64,000 nt of DNA from the NCBI RefSeq assembly GCF_022695595.1, contig NZ_CP074380.1:1612001-1676000 (forward strand). Direction: 5' to 3'. Both the position numbers and the translations under genes were made by a program. Of this stretch, positions 9,930 through 19,624 are shown in pieces; the stretch's first letter is position 1, and each line of letters starts with the position of its first letter. Below the pieces are notes generated by a model. That model searched no databases. It saw only the letters and a program-made list of their open reading frames with translations, and was not told the DNA's origin. This DNA comes from Streptomyces sp. MST-110588. Its GTDB lineage: Bacteria > Actinomycetota > Actinomycetes > Streptomycetales > Streptomycetaceae.

Positions 9930-11832
9930 GGACGCAGGGCTTGCGGGGTGAGAACCTCGTCCGCGTCGTCGCCGAGCGGGACGAGGAAGCGCCGGTCGAG
10001 GAACCGGTTGCCGCGCTCGCAGGTCGTCTCCGAGACGAACAGGCAGGCGTGGCAGGCCGCGCCGTGCAGATAGTCCGCGGGGTTGCGGGGCAGCCGTTCC
10101 GAGCACAGCGGGTCGGAGGAGCAGCGCGCCGCGTCCTTGAGTGCCCGTCGCACGATGCGGTCGAAGTGCGTCGACTCGGCGAGGGCGACGAGTCCGCCCA
10201 GAGTGCCTTCGGAGTCGGGAACGGCCGTGTACAGGAGGATGCCGGTACGGGGGTGTTCGTCGTCGCCCGCGTAGATGCGCTCGGCGAGGCTCGCCGAGCT
10301 GTACCCGCATTCCAGGGCGATGGTGCGGATCAGGGCGTGGGAGAGGCTGTGCAGGGCGAGGTAGCGCTCGCCGGGCCAGCCCGCCATGGCGTCGAAGTCG
10401 GCGTCCGCGCTGAGCCGGCCCGACCGCCGGTTGGTGCGGAACCGGGTGTAGGCCTCGCGGTGGGCCTGCATGACGGTGGACTTCTGCATCCGCTCCACCC
10501 AAGGGTTGATGAGGTCCTCACGCACCCGCAGGAAGATCCCCTCGCCACGTACCTCGCTGGCCGGCACCCAGTTCTGAGAGCTGCGCCAGAGCCGGACGGG
10601 CCGGGCGATCTCGGGGTTGTCCGGGTCGGGTGCGTCGAGCCGGGTGAAGCCGATCTGAGCACGCACCTCACGCAGCCGCTGCACCTGCCGCACGGAGCCG
10701 AACAGTTCGGCCGTGGGGCCCGCCACCTCTGCCTCCTCCAGGGTGAAGTCGTCGGTGGGGTGGGCAGGCGGGTACCCGCCAGGACCTCCCACTCGGGGCC
10801 GAGAAGGTCGGGGGCGGTCTCCGTGGGCTGCTCGTCGGTGGTGCCGCCAGTCAGGCGCGCCTGGATGGCAGCGAGCAGGGCGTCGCGGTCGTACTCCTTG
10901 AGGTAGGCCTGCCCCGGCATGTTCGACAGCGCGGTGTACACCTCGGGGGTGGTGATGTGCTGCAGTTCGTTCCACCGGTCGTCGAGCAGCTTGTCGATAC
11001 CACTGTCCGGCGCGGGCGGCAGCGCCAGCGTGCTCATCGTCAGCGGGAACCACTGGTTCGACGCACCGGCGATCATCAGGGTGGCCTGCTCATCGCAGCC
11101 GTCCGGCGCGAACGCGGCCAGGTGCGGGTGCCGGCCGCGACAGCGCGGCAGTTCGCGTGCGCCGCGCTCGCCCATGGCGTCGCGGATGTTGCGCTTGGCC
11201 TGACAGGCGACGCACTGCAAGGTGACGTTGGCGGCGAGGTTTCCGCCGTGGTCGGTCATCCGCAGCAGGGGCCGGGGATTCTTGGTGCACTGCTGGCCGT
11301 GGTGGACGAAGTGGGCGTACGGGAATTCGTCGAGGTGCCCGTTGGTGCACACCAGCGTGAAGCGGGCCGTCACGGCGAGCGGCTTGCGCCTGGCGCGACC
11401 GCACTCGGAGTGGACGAACCGGGCCTCGTGAGGGGTGCGCGCGTTGGTGTTGAGGAGAGTGAAGGCCTCGCTGTCGATCGGGGCGAGGAGGTTGCAGCTG
11501 GTGCAGCGCAGCCACTGCGGGAAGGGCGTGACAGGGACACCGACGCCCTGGGCGTGCCAGCCCTTGGGGTCGGAGTCGTTGCCCCGCAGCCACGGTGCCG
11601 TGCGCAACTCGGTGACCTGGGTGTTCCCGTACAGCTGGAGTCGGCGGTTGACGGCGGTGCGCAGGCGGGGTTCGTCGATGACGTAGTCGGTCAGACCGCT
11701 GTGGCTCCAGGACTCGAGTCCCTTGACCAGCACGGAGAAGTTGGGCAGGTCGACGAGGGAACCGACCCCCGCTGTGTACATGAGGTGGCTCGGGCGGGCC
11801 GCGCCCACGCGCCGGTGGTAGGTGCCGCTCAT
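9926..11832 (-). CDS. drmB: DISARM protein DrmB (DUF1998), apparent -1 frameshift
   Basis: Translation begins at the ATG at 11832, overlapping the drmA stop (ATGA). The N-terminal frame holds several zinc-binding-like pairs (CTSCNLL, CVACQAK). The C-terminal frame holds the DUF1998 signature: HSLSHALIR and a final CHAC...CERGNRFLDR block. The frames swap near 10775-10785, at GCGGGTACCC in gene orientation; one extra G in the GGG run restores a 635-residue protein, the normal DrmB size. As written, the first frame runs on into random sequence to 10330 and would lack the DUF1998 domain. DrmB partners DrmA in a DNA-binding complex that responds to 5'-ended single-stranded DNA in the studied systems. 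I treat it as one gene with a probable sequencing error. Confidence 0.83.
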
Positions 11833-14800
11833 CGGCGTCCCTTTCCGGCCGCCCCGGCGGCCTGTCCGAATTCGTCGGCGTCGACCGGCTCCGCGGTGGC
11901 CTCGCCGTCCTGGTCGTCGGGCCGCGGCAGGAAGGTCCAGGCCGGGCCGCCGTGGGTCGGCTGGTCCACCAGGTGGCCACCGCCGGGCAGCAGCAGGTTG
12001 ATCTCGTTCTCGGTCTCACGCATGGACATCGGAGCGGTCAGCTCGTCCCAGCGCGAGCCGTCGGCACGGTGCAGCAGGCCGTGGACGACGGTGTCCTTCT
12101 GCTTCTCGGCGCGGTATCCGAGGCGGCCGCCCTTGAGCCGCTCGTCCTCCCACCGGTCCTTGAGGACGTCGATGCGTTCGCTCAGGTACTGCCGTGCGGT
12201 GGCACCGCCGACGCGCTCGGCGCGGTCGAGCAGCCGCGCGTCGACGTGTGCGGCGAGCGGGCCGTGCAGGTCCACGGTATGGGCGTCGGTGTTGCGCGAG
12301 GTGTCCAGGGCGGCCTGGCGCAGGGCCGCCACATATGTGGCGGCGGTGCCCCGGTCCAGGGACCGGCGCGAGTAGGGCGTCACCGAGAGGGCCTCGACCT
12401 GCCGGTAGAAGGTGGCGTGGTAGTGCTCGAAGTCCTCGTAGTGGGCGAGGTCGCGGGGGCGGGACCAGTTGTAGAGGGTCACGACGAGGCCGGGGCGTTT
12501 CCTGTCCCGGCCCACGCGGGAGGACGCCTGGATGTACTCGGCGGTGTTCTTGGGCTGGCCGACGACCAGCATCAGTCCGAACCGGGATACGTCCACGCCG
12601 ACTTGGAGCATGGAGGTGGCGAGTACGACGTCCACCGAGCGTTCGTCGAACCGGGTGGGTTCCACGCGCGGGTCGCGCTTCTGCTTGGCGGCGGCGACGA
12701 TCTCGGCCGCGAAGGCGCGGCGCCGTGCCGTGGTGTCACGCTCCGGGTCGAAAGGGGCTTCCAGCCGTCGCAGTGTGACGCCGATCTCGGCGGAGGAGAT
12801 GCGCGAGGTCAGCTCCTGGATGGTGAGCATCCCGGTCCTGGTCGGAATGCGGTCGGCCAGCGACCGGACACCACGTCGGCTGCCCGTGGAGCGCACCCGG
12901 GTCGTGATGTCGTCGTCCATGTACCGCCGCATGCCGGCGAGTTCACGGGTGGCGTTGAAGTATCCGACGAGCGTCATGTAGGGGTCGGCGGGGGTGCCGT
13001 ACTCGTCGAACTGCTGCTGTGCGGCGAGCAGCATGATCTCGGCGACCCTGATCTCGGCGGCCTTGAGCCGGGTGCCGTGGGCACAGATGCCGAGGTAGCG
13101 GCGCCCGGGCTGGTCGCGGTCGGCCTCGATGCGCCGGGAGAAGAACGTGTCGCCGACGTCGAGCACCTGCGGCGGGAACACCGCGACCCGGCGCCCGAAC
13201 ACGCCGAGGACCTGTTCGGCGGCGCGCTTGGTGGTGGCTGTGGATGCCACGATCTTCGGCCCGACCTCGTGCGTGGTCCCGGCGGAGTCGGTGTACGTCC
13301 AGCTGCACAGCTGGTCGACGGCGGACTCGAACAGCCCGACGGTGGTCCCGAGGGCTCCGGAAATGAGGTGCAGCTCGTCCTGGATGATCAGGTCCGGTGG
13401 CCGGAGCCGGCCGACGGGCTGAGCCACCGTCGCCGGGAGGTTGTCGCCCTTGCGGTTGTGGCGGGAGCGGCAGCCGGTGTGCTCGTCGAGGTCGGCGTGA
13501 CGGTAACCGTGCCGCGGGCACCATTCGGTGACCCGGCCGAACAGCAGCCCCGCGTATCCGTTCCACGGCAGTTGGGCGAACTTGTCGACGGTGGCGATGA
13601 CCATGGCGGGCGCCAGACGGTAGATCTCCTCGTCGACGGTGAGGACGGGGATCCCCTCACCGGGCGCGGAGCGGCGCGAGAACGGGCAGCGGTCCTCGCC
13701 CTCAGCGCGCCCGCAGTACAGCAGGACGCGGCGGCGGTCCTCGTCAGCCTTCATGTCGCTGTGCGCGGACAGCCCCTGGCCGCACCAGGGGCAGGTGAGC
13801 ACCTGGATGACACGGGCGTGCTTGTCACTGGCGCTCTCCCGGGCACCGGCGACCTGCTCCTGTGCCTCACCGAACCAGTTCGGCGACACCCCGGTCCCCA
13901 CCCACAGGCCGATCCGGAACGGCGTCTGCCCCCAGCGCGCGTCCCTGTCGAACTCCTCGCGGCGCAGCACCTCGCAGGCGCTGACGAGAGCCGCCGCCCG
14001 CTGGAACTGCTGGGCGGTCAGAAGTCGCAGCGTGTAGCGCATGAGGACGGCGACGCCCCCGCTGCCATCCCGGGCCTCGGCCCCGGTGCCGACGACGCCC
14101 TGAAGACGGCGCAGCGCGAACGTGAAGGCAGTGAGCCCGAGATACGCTTCGGTCTTGCCACCACCGGTGGGGAAGAACAGCAGGTCGACGAGGGCCTCAC
14201 GGCCGGTCGAGCGGTGCGGGTGCTCGGGCCGGCTCAGGGAGGCCAGATTGAGCAGGACGAACGCGAGCTGGAAGGGCCGCCAGCTGGCCCCTTCCTTGCC
14301 CTTGGCGTAAACCTTCTCGTACGCCTCGCGGTAGGAGGACGCGTCGTTCTCCCGGCCCGCGCGTGCGGCGGCGATGTCGGTGTTGCGCCGCTGGAGCGCC
14401 ATGGCCCGGTTGGCGAAGCGGAACGCGTCCAGCGCGTCGTCGTCGGTCTCCAGGGCGGCCACGCCGAAGGCGATGCGGTGACACACCTCCTCGGCCTCGT
14501 CGATGGCGGCCTCGGCGGCGATGCGCAGGTCCTCGGGCAGTCCGCGCGCCTTGTCGCGCTGCTCGGCGAGCCAGGCGCTGTATCCGTCGGCGAGCGGGGC
14601 GAGGGCGACGCTCAGTTCGGTACGCCGGGACGGCACCGCGAGGGCGGCCAGCTCGTCCATGCCGAGTTCGAGGCCGACGAGCAGCGGCTGGTCGGCGGCG
14701 GTGGGGGCGGTGGTGGCCCGCACATCGTACGTCGGCAGCCAGGTGGTGCGCAGTCGGTGGGAACGCCGCTCACCGGGGCGGACCTCGGCGTGCACGGCGA

Positions 14801-15671
14801 CGTTGCGCCCGAGCGCGTATCGCAGCTCGTCGCGGTAGAGCAGGCGCAGGCGCCGCTCCTCGGCATCGTCCTCGTACGGGTCGGCGCAGCGCGGGTCGAG
14901 CGGGTCGTCGATGGGCAGGAACACGGCCGCCTTGCCGTCGGGGAAGGCGGCGACCTCCAGCCTGGTCTGGAACAGCCACTGCTTGTCGCGCTCGCGGCCG
15001 GTGCCCTCCGGCTGCCGGTTGACGAGAGCCACCTCGACGACCCGCAGGTCCTCCCCGTCGGCGCCCACGTCACGTTGCCGCACCTGTACGTCGAGATGCA
15101 CTCCGGCACTGTCGTCCCCGTCGAGCACGAATCGCCGCCCGCCGGTCTGTGTCACGTCGATGTCGGCATCCCGCTCGACCGGCTCGCGCCCCCATACCCG
15201 TACGGCCCCGGCGTCCTCCCCCAGCTGCTCGCTGAGCGCGTACCGGCCCCAGCCGGCGACGACACTGAGCATCCCGACCGAGGCGGGCACCACGAACGAC
15301 AGCCCCATGGAGGAAGCCCAGATCCGTCCGGCGGCCTGCGGGGTGAGCCGCTCGCCGAGTCCGCCGTACTCCTCTTGCCCCTCGTCGCCGCTCTCCTCGT
15401 TGTCCGCGCTCTGGGCCGCGGCACGCGCGATGTCGGTGCTCGTCTCGCTGTCGTCCGCGCGCGGGCCGAGCATCCCGACGAGGTAGCGGTCACGCGGCCC
15501 GGCCGACGACTTCGGCAGCTCCTCGGTATCGCCGTCCCACGGGCCGAGCAGATCCAGACGGATGTACTTCTCCAGCCCGTCGCGTACGTCGTAGGAGTCG
15601 CCGTTGCGGAACGTCTGAGGCACCTCGTCGATGGGGTGAGGTACGTCCGTGACGTCGGGCTGGGATGCCAT
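11829..15671 (-). CDS. drmA: DISARM helicase DrmA
   Basis: 1280 residues from the ATG at 15671. The frame extends to a TTG at 15728, but the ATG is preceded by an AAAGG and gives a cleaner start. Superfamily 2 motifs are clear: FPTGGGKTEAYLGL (Walker A, about residue 500), a DELH box in IIQDELHLISG (about 760) and a motif VI QASSRVGRDRKRPG (about 1050). The long N-terminal region before the helicase core and the size match DrmA, the DISARM helicase that acts with DrmB on incoming phage DNA. It overlaps drmB by 4 bp. A perfect GTGAACTNAGTTCAC palindrome lies 93 bp upstream of the chosen start, so the drmABC operon is probably under a dedicated repressor or activator. Confidence 0.9.
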   Translation of the reverse strand: MASQPDVTDVPHPIDEVPQTFRNGDSYDVRDGLEKYIRLDLLGPWDGDTEELPKSSAGPRDRYLVGMLGPRADDSETSTDIARAAAQSADNEESGDEGQEEYGGLGERLTPQAAGRIWASSMGLSFVVPASVGMLSVVAGWGRYALSEQLGEDAGAVRVWGREPVERDADIDVTQTGGRRFVLDGDDSAGVHLDVQVRQRDVGADGEDLRVVEVALVNRQPEGTGRERDKQWLFQTRLEVAAFPDGKAAVFLPIDDPLDPRCADPYEDDAEERRLRLLYRDELRYALGRNVAVHAEVRPGERRSHRLRTTWLPTYDVRATTAPTAADQPLLVGLELGMDELAALAVPSRRTELSVALAPLADGYSAWLAEQRDKARGLPEDLRIAAEAAIDEAEEVCHRIAFGVAALETDDDALDAFRFANRAMALQRRNTDIAAARAGRENDASSYREAYEKVYAKGKEGASWRPFQLAFVLLNLASLSRPEHPHRSTGREALVDLLFFPTGGGKTEAYLGLTAFTFALRRLQGVVGTGAEARDGSGGVAVLMRYTLRLLTAQQFQRAAALVSACEVLRREEFDRDARWGQTPFRIGLWVGTGVSPNWFGEAQEQVAGARESASDKHARVIQVLTCPWCGQGLSAHSDMKADEDRRRVLLYCGRAEGEDRCPFSRRSAPGEGIPVLTVDEEIYRLAPAMVIATVDKFAQLPWNGYAGLLFGRVTEWCPRHGYRHADLDEHTGCRSRHNRKGDNLPATVAQPVGRLRPPDLIIQDELHLISGALGTTVGLFESAVDQLCSWTYTDSAGTTHEVGPKIVASTATTKRAAEQVLGVFGRRVAVFPPQVLDVGDTFFSRRIEADRDQPGRRYLGICAHGTRLKAAEIRVAEIMLLAAQQQFDEYGTPADPYMTLVGYFNATRELAGMRRYMDDDITTRVRSTGSRRGVRSLADRIPTRTGMLTIQELTSRISSAEIGVTLRRLEAPFDPERDTTARRRAFAAEIVAAAKQKRDPRVEPTRFDERSVDVVLATSMLQVGVDVSRFGLMLVVGQPKNTAEYIQASSRVGRDRKRPGLVVTLYNWSRPRDLAHYEDFEHYHATFYRQVEALSVTPYSRRSLDRGTAATYVAALRQAALDTSRNTDAHTVDLHGPLAAHVDARLLDRAERVGGATARQYLSERIDVLKDRWEDERLKGGRLGYRAEKQKDTVVHGLLHRADGSRWDELTAPMSMRETENEINLLLPGGGHLVDQPTHGGPAWTFLPRPDDQDGEATAEPVDADEFGQAAGAAGKGRR

Positions 15672-15763
15672 GGGAGGCCTTTCTGCGAGGACGTGCGGAG
15701 GGACGCCGGGAGCCGAGGTTATCGACAAGGGGCGACTGAGCCGACCTCTTCAGCATGCCACGC

Positions 15764-15778
15764 GTGAACTCAGTTCAC
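15764..15778. promoter_or_regulatory. Palindromic operator upstream of drmA (site A)
   Basis: GTGAACT-C-AGTTCAC, a perfect 7+1+7 palindrome in the intergenic DNA before drmA. Near-identical copies lie at 17414, 19610 and 31887. No matching regulator is identifiable in the window. Confidence 0.7.
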
Positions 15779-15797
15779 AAACACTTTTAAATGCGCC

Positions 15798-17375
15798 TCA
15801 GAAGAGAGTGTCCGGCGGCGAGAACAGCGCCCCGTCCACGGAGGTTCCCCATTGCTTCTCCACCGGGGCGGCCTCGGCCGTGACTGCTGACAGGTCGGCT
15901 TCCAACAGCGCCTGCAGTTTCCCTGGATCGGCACCCGTCATCCGGTCCAGTTCGGCGACGGCCTTACGGCGCATCGCAGCACACAACTCTCCCTGCACCG
16001 GCACGCTCACCATGCGCAGGACATGCCAGCTCCCGTCATGGGCCGGACTGAGGAAGGCGAGGCGAGCCCGCCCGGCACGGGAGAGGGCGAGCAGGTGACA
16101 CATCCCGAGCAGGTCGTCGTCGGCGTACCGGAACCGCATCACGAGCGTGCGCTCATCGGGGTGACCGGCGGGGAACCCGACGAGGAGGTCGTGGGCATCG
16201 TCAAGGCTGCGGCAGCCGATGCGAACGGCGCCGTCCTCCTTGAAGCGCAGCGCGGCGGCGGACGGCAGCCCGGCCTCCACGGCGTACACCCACCAAGGCT
16301 GGGAGGCCACGTCCCACGGGACACCGAGCTGTGAGCCGCGAGTACGGGAAGCTCCCTGCGCCATCCACGACGGCGCCGGCACATCGGGACGCTCGTGAGC
16401 CTTCAGGCCCACGAACTCCTCCTCACCGAACAGCGGGGTGTCCGGCGTCCCCACGCCCGGCACGCACCACACCCGCGCATAGGCCTGGAGATAGTCGTCG
16501 GCACGCTGGGCGTCGGAGCCGCCCAGATCGAGCAGCGTCCGCTCCAGCGGCGTCAGTTCCGGTACGAACGTCTCATCCACCCAGGCCAGATAACGGTTGG
16601 CGGCACGGCTGATCTCAGTGAGGGAGGCGTGCAGTCCGACCTCCTCGCGGGAAGCTCCGGCCAGGTCGATGGCCTGCCGGTTGCCTTCGGCCACGCCACC
16701 CAGGGCCTCGGCGAGGCACTTCATCCGGTGGATGTGGTCCAGGTGGGGCGCGCGTGCGAGGTCGTCGGCACGCTCGGAGGCGTAGGTATCGACCTCGTCG
16801 GCAAAGCCGTCGAGGCGGGTGAGGAACATCCGGGCGAGGTGCGCCGCCCGAGGGTCGGTCGCACTGGCGTCGAGCACCTCCAGGAACCCGGACCAGTCCT
16901 CCCGCTTCTCCTCCGGAGGCATGAGCCCGCGCCGCCAGATGCCGTCGGTGTCCACCGACCACCGCTCCCTGAGCTCGGCGTGGACACGATTCCAGCCGGT
17001 GCTCTCCGCCCGCCGTTCCGCCCAGAACGCCAGCAGCCCCTCCGCGAGCGGTTCGCGCCACCAGGCGTGCAGCAGAGAGACGGTGGGCTGCCGCAGGGCG
17101 GTCCACAACTCCAGGACGTCCTCGAGCGGGCGCTCCCCCGTGTACGACATGCCGCCGTACAGCCGCTCAAGGAAGTCGGCGGCCGTTCCGGACTCCTGCC
17201 CCTCGGCGTCCATCTGCGCGAGCCGCGCCAACGCCGTCGCCGCGACGAGCCGTCGGGGTCCAAGGTCGTCGGGTATGCGGTCCGCCACCTCCGGGGCGAG
17301 CATGTCGAGCACTTCGGCCACGGCCCCGTACGTACTCATGAACCACGCGGCACGCTCGGCCTCGAACCGGTCCAT
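15798..17375 (-). CDS. Unknown 525-residue protein inside the DISARM locus
   Basis: The start is the ATG at 17375, with AAGGGG five bases upstream; a GTG six bases earlier is possible. I do not recognise a domain. The sequence is acidic, rich in Trp, Leu and Ala, without membrane segments, signal peptide or nucleotide-binding motifs; the first half is strongly helical and the last ~120 residues look more beta-rich. It is transcribed with its own copy of the shared palindrome (17414-17428), about 39 bp before its start, and is followed by drmA on the same strand with another copy. Location and shared operator argue for a defence accessory or sensor role, which is inference only. Confidence 0.8.
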   Translation of the reverse strand: MDRFEAERAAWFMSTYGAVAEVLDMLAPEVADRIPDDLGPRRLVAATALARLAQMDAEGQESGTAADFLERLYGGMSYTGERPLEDVLELWTALRQPTVSLLHAWWREPLAEGLLAFWAERRAESTGWNRVHAELRERWSVDTDGIWRRGLMPPEEKREDWSGFLEVLDASATDPRAAHLARMFLTRLDGFADEVDTYASERADDLARAPHLDHIHRMKCLAEALGGVAEGNRQAIDLAGASREEVGLHASLTEISRAANRYLAWVDETFVPELTPLERTLLDLGGSDAQRADDYLQAYARVWCVPGVGTPDTPLFGEEEFVGLKAHERPDVPAPSWMAQGASRTRGSQLGVPWDVASQPWWVYAVEAGLPSAAALRFKEDGAVRIGCRSLDDAHDLLVGFPAGHPDERTLVMRFRYADDDLLGMCHLLALSRAGRARLAFLSPAHDGSWHVLRMVSVPVQGELCAAMRRKAVAELDRMTGADPGKLQALLEADLSAVTAEAAPVEKQWGTSVDGALFSPPDTLF

Positions 17376-17413
17376 CCCCACCCCTTACCCCTCGCGCCCC
17401 ACCATAGAATTGC

Positions 17414-17428
17414 GTCAACTCAGTTCAC
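17414..17428. promoter_or_regulatory. Palindromic operator upstream of the 525-residue gene (site B)
   Basis: GTCAACT-C-AGTTCAC, one mismatch from the perfect palindrome at 15764 and 31887. It lies 39 bp before the chosen start, a distance compatible with overlap of the promoter. Confidence 0.65.
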
Positions 17429-17490
17429 AGAACACCTGAGCCTTTGTCAACTCCCGGGCCTTGGCGGGCATTACGCCGACACGAGAGACG

Positions 17491-18138
17491 TCAGCAGTCC
17501 CCGACGGCCTCGCCGTGCAGGGCCAGGGCAAGCCGCCACACCCCGGTGGCCGGGTTCGTGGTGTGCTCGGTACCGAACCGGGCCAGACTGCGGGCACGTT
17601 CCACGGCGCCACGCCACGACGCCTCGTCCGCGTAGTCGCGGTCGAAGTTCACGCCCTTGCCCGGGGAAGGGCGGACATGCCTCGCCAGCAGCACCTTCAG
17701 GCGCCGATAGTCGGCGACGGGAGCGGTGTGGTCGTCGTGATGGAGCAAGAGCCACAGCTCGAAGCAGGGATTGGACACCGCCAGACGCACGCCGTGCCTG
17801 CGAGCGAGCGGTGCGGCCACGTCGAAGTCCTGGTACTGGTCCACGTCCACCACGCACCAGACCTGGTCGTAGTCCCCCTCGGCCCGCTCCATCACGCCGA
17901 TGGCGTCCCGCACGACATCGACGGTGGATCCCGGCTTCTCCAGGACCTTGAGCGACACCGTGCGCTTCTTGAAGTGCCGCTTGAAGCCGTTCAGGTAGTC
18001 GGACTCGGTCTTCTCGGATCCGCAGACCACGAGGATCCGGTCAGCAGGGTCGAGTAATCTCTGCTTGCGCCGCAGATCGGTCTCCCTGCTCGGACGCGCC
18101 GGAGTCCGTCTGCCGCTCGGCTTCGGCGTCCTCGCCAA
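17491..18138 (-). CDS. rloB: RloB-like TOPRIM-fold protein
   Basis: 215 residues from a TTG at 18138 that gives the typical basic Arg/Pro-rich N-terminus of RloB and has a GGGAGCGGGGGCGG stretch upstream; the open frame continues to 18345 but inside rloA. The core has VVCGSEKTESDYL (conserved Glu of the TOPRIM-like fold), WCVVDVDQ (Asp pair) and SNPCFELWLLLH, the RloB hallmark. The gene overlaps the end of rloA by about 98 bases. RloA/RloB pairs combine an ABC-type ATPase with a TOPRIM-like effector, similar in layout to OLD and PARIS immunity. Codon 28 is a TTA (18055-18057), so translation would depend on the bldA leucyl-tRNA in Streptomyces. Confidence 0.78.
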   Translation of the reverse strand: MARTPKPSGRRTPARPSRETDLRRKQRLLDPADRILVVCGSEKTESDYLNGFKRHFKKRTVSLKVLEKPGSTVDVVRDAIGVMERAEGDYDQVWCVVDVDQYQDFDVAAPLARRHGVRLAVSNPCFELWLLLHHDDHTAPVADYRRLKVLLARHVRPSPGKGVNFDRDYADEASWRGAVERARSLARFGTEHTTNPATGVWRLALALHGEAVGDC

Positions 18139-19416
18139 CCGCCCCCGCTCCCCTCTCGCGCAGAGCGCGCGAGAAACTCTCGTCGATGTACGGCACTCCA
18201 CCATAACTGCCGCCCAGATAGCGGCGTTCGCGGTTCTCGTCCTTGCGTGGCCTGAACTCGGCGAGTGCGTACAGCCTCGACTCCCCGTACTGGTCCTTCT
18301 CCACGAACCACACCTGGTCGCGCTTGAGGATGTCCTCCCCGTCACGACGCCCCAACAGGGACGGATCGTGGGTGGTGAAGACGAGTTGGGCGCCCCATCG
18401 GTTGGTTTCGGGGTTCTGGAACAGCCCGATCAGGCCTGTGGTGAGCAGCGAGTGCAGACTCGCGTCGATCTCGTCGACGACGAAGGTGCCGCCGGTCCGC
18501 AGCACGCTGAGGAACTGCGGGGCCTGGTCCAGGAGCGCGCGCGTGCCCGCCGACTCGTCGTGGAGGTCTATCTGGACCGTCCCGTTCCGTCCACGGTGCG
18601 CCATCCAGGGGCGGACGACCTCGAGAGGACCCTCCTCCTCCAGCCGTCGCAGTACGTGGGGAGGGACACGCCCCCCGTACTGCCGCCGCAGGGCGGCCTC
18701 GTCCATGAGTACCCGCTCGGTGCCGCAGGCTTCGATACCGAGATCCGCCGCCCGCAGCAGGCTCATCAGCTCCGGATGCCTGCCCATGCCCTCCAACCAC
18801 CGGGCAGTGGAGTAGATGGGGCGGCTCAGTCCGGGGACAGGCGGAACCTCAGGCTCCGGGAGAACCAGTCGTAGACCGGGCGGAAGTCCTTCTGCTTCGA
18901 GCGGGCCGCGAGCGACAGGAACAGAACGTTCGGCTCGGTGATGCTCTCCACCAACGCCAGCTGACCTGAACGCTGGGAGTCCCCCGGGGAGACATGCTCA
19001 CCCTTGCGCTCGAACAGGGAACGCTTCCTGCCTCGGGGGTAGCTGTCGAGCCACTCCTCGACGACACGCTCGTCGTCCACGGCGAAGCCGTAGGTGTAAC
19101 GGACGCCCCCCAGCAGAAGGTCGGCGATGTACCAGGACGGCTCCCCGCGCGCCTCCTCGTCCAGCAGGAAGGGGTGGCGAAGGACCCCGCCGTCCGGCTC
19201 CGCCTCGCGGTGGGAGTTGACCACCATGTCGGCCATGTAGCGCAGGGCAGCGACCAGGTTCGACTTGCCGGAGGCGTTGGCACCGAAGATCCCCGTCACC
19301 GGGACCGCTTCCCAGTCCGTGCCGGCCGGTCGGTCGTCCTCGTACACGGGGTGCAGGTTGAGTTGCTGTTCGTCTCGGAAGGACCGGTGGTTGACCACGC
19401 GGAAGCTGAGCAACAC
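18041..19416 (-). CDS. rloA: RloA-like ABC-type ATPase, apparent -1 frameshift
   Basis: GTG start at 19416 with a strong GGAGGTGA eight bases upstream. The first frame (to 18826) has FRSF-like N-terminal strand (VVNHRSFRDEQ) and Walker A GIFGANASGKSN. The second frame (from about 18836 to 18041) supplies the Walker B/dimer block GGTFVVDEIDASLHSLL and the switch FTTHDPSLL, so the nucleotide-binding domain is split between frames. A single extra C in the CCCC run near 18833-18837 joins them into a 458-residue protein, the usual RloA size. It would act as the ATP-driven sensor of the RloAB pair. If the frameshift is real, the ATPase is dead and RloB is left alone. Confidence 0.78.
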
Positions 19417-19619
19417 GGGCTGTCACCTCCTCGTCGTTCACAACCGCCGTCGCAGCGAGGCTGCCCGGCGACGACCTTCTCTGCCGTTTTCGAAAGACCT
19501 CTCCTGCAAGTAAATCGCGGAAATCGCTCCACAAGCAATGCTAAGGGCGGATCACCCACCCATTCGTGCGTGTTTTTCGCCTCACCCTGCAGCAGACCGA
19601 GGAAGATCTGTGGACTTAG
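19417..19619. other. Intergenic region between rloA and a gene remnant
   Basis: About 200 bases with lower GC than the neighbours, the rloA ribosome-binding site near 19424-19432 and a degenerate copy of the island palindrome at its far end. No open frame of interest is visible. Confidence 0.5.
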
Positions 19620-19624
19620 TTCAC
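19610..19624. promoter_or_regulatory. Degenerate copy of the island palindrome (site C)
   Basis: GTGGACT-T-AGTTCAC, one mismatch in the left arm. It lies 194 bp upstream of rloA and directly at the 5' edge of a start-less open frame on the other strand, so it could serve rloA or mark a recombination junction. Confidence 0.5.

Noticed and set aside
11952..15767. A 1271-codon open frame on the plus strand opposite drmA
   Set aside because: It mirrors drmA codons in high-GC DNA, has no motifs and would overlap a clear helicase gene.
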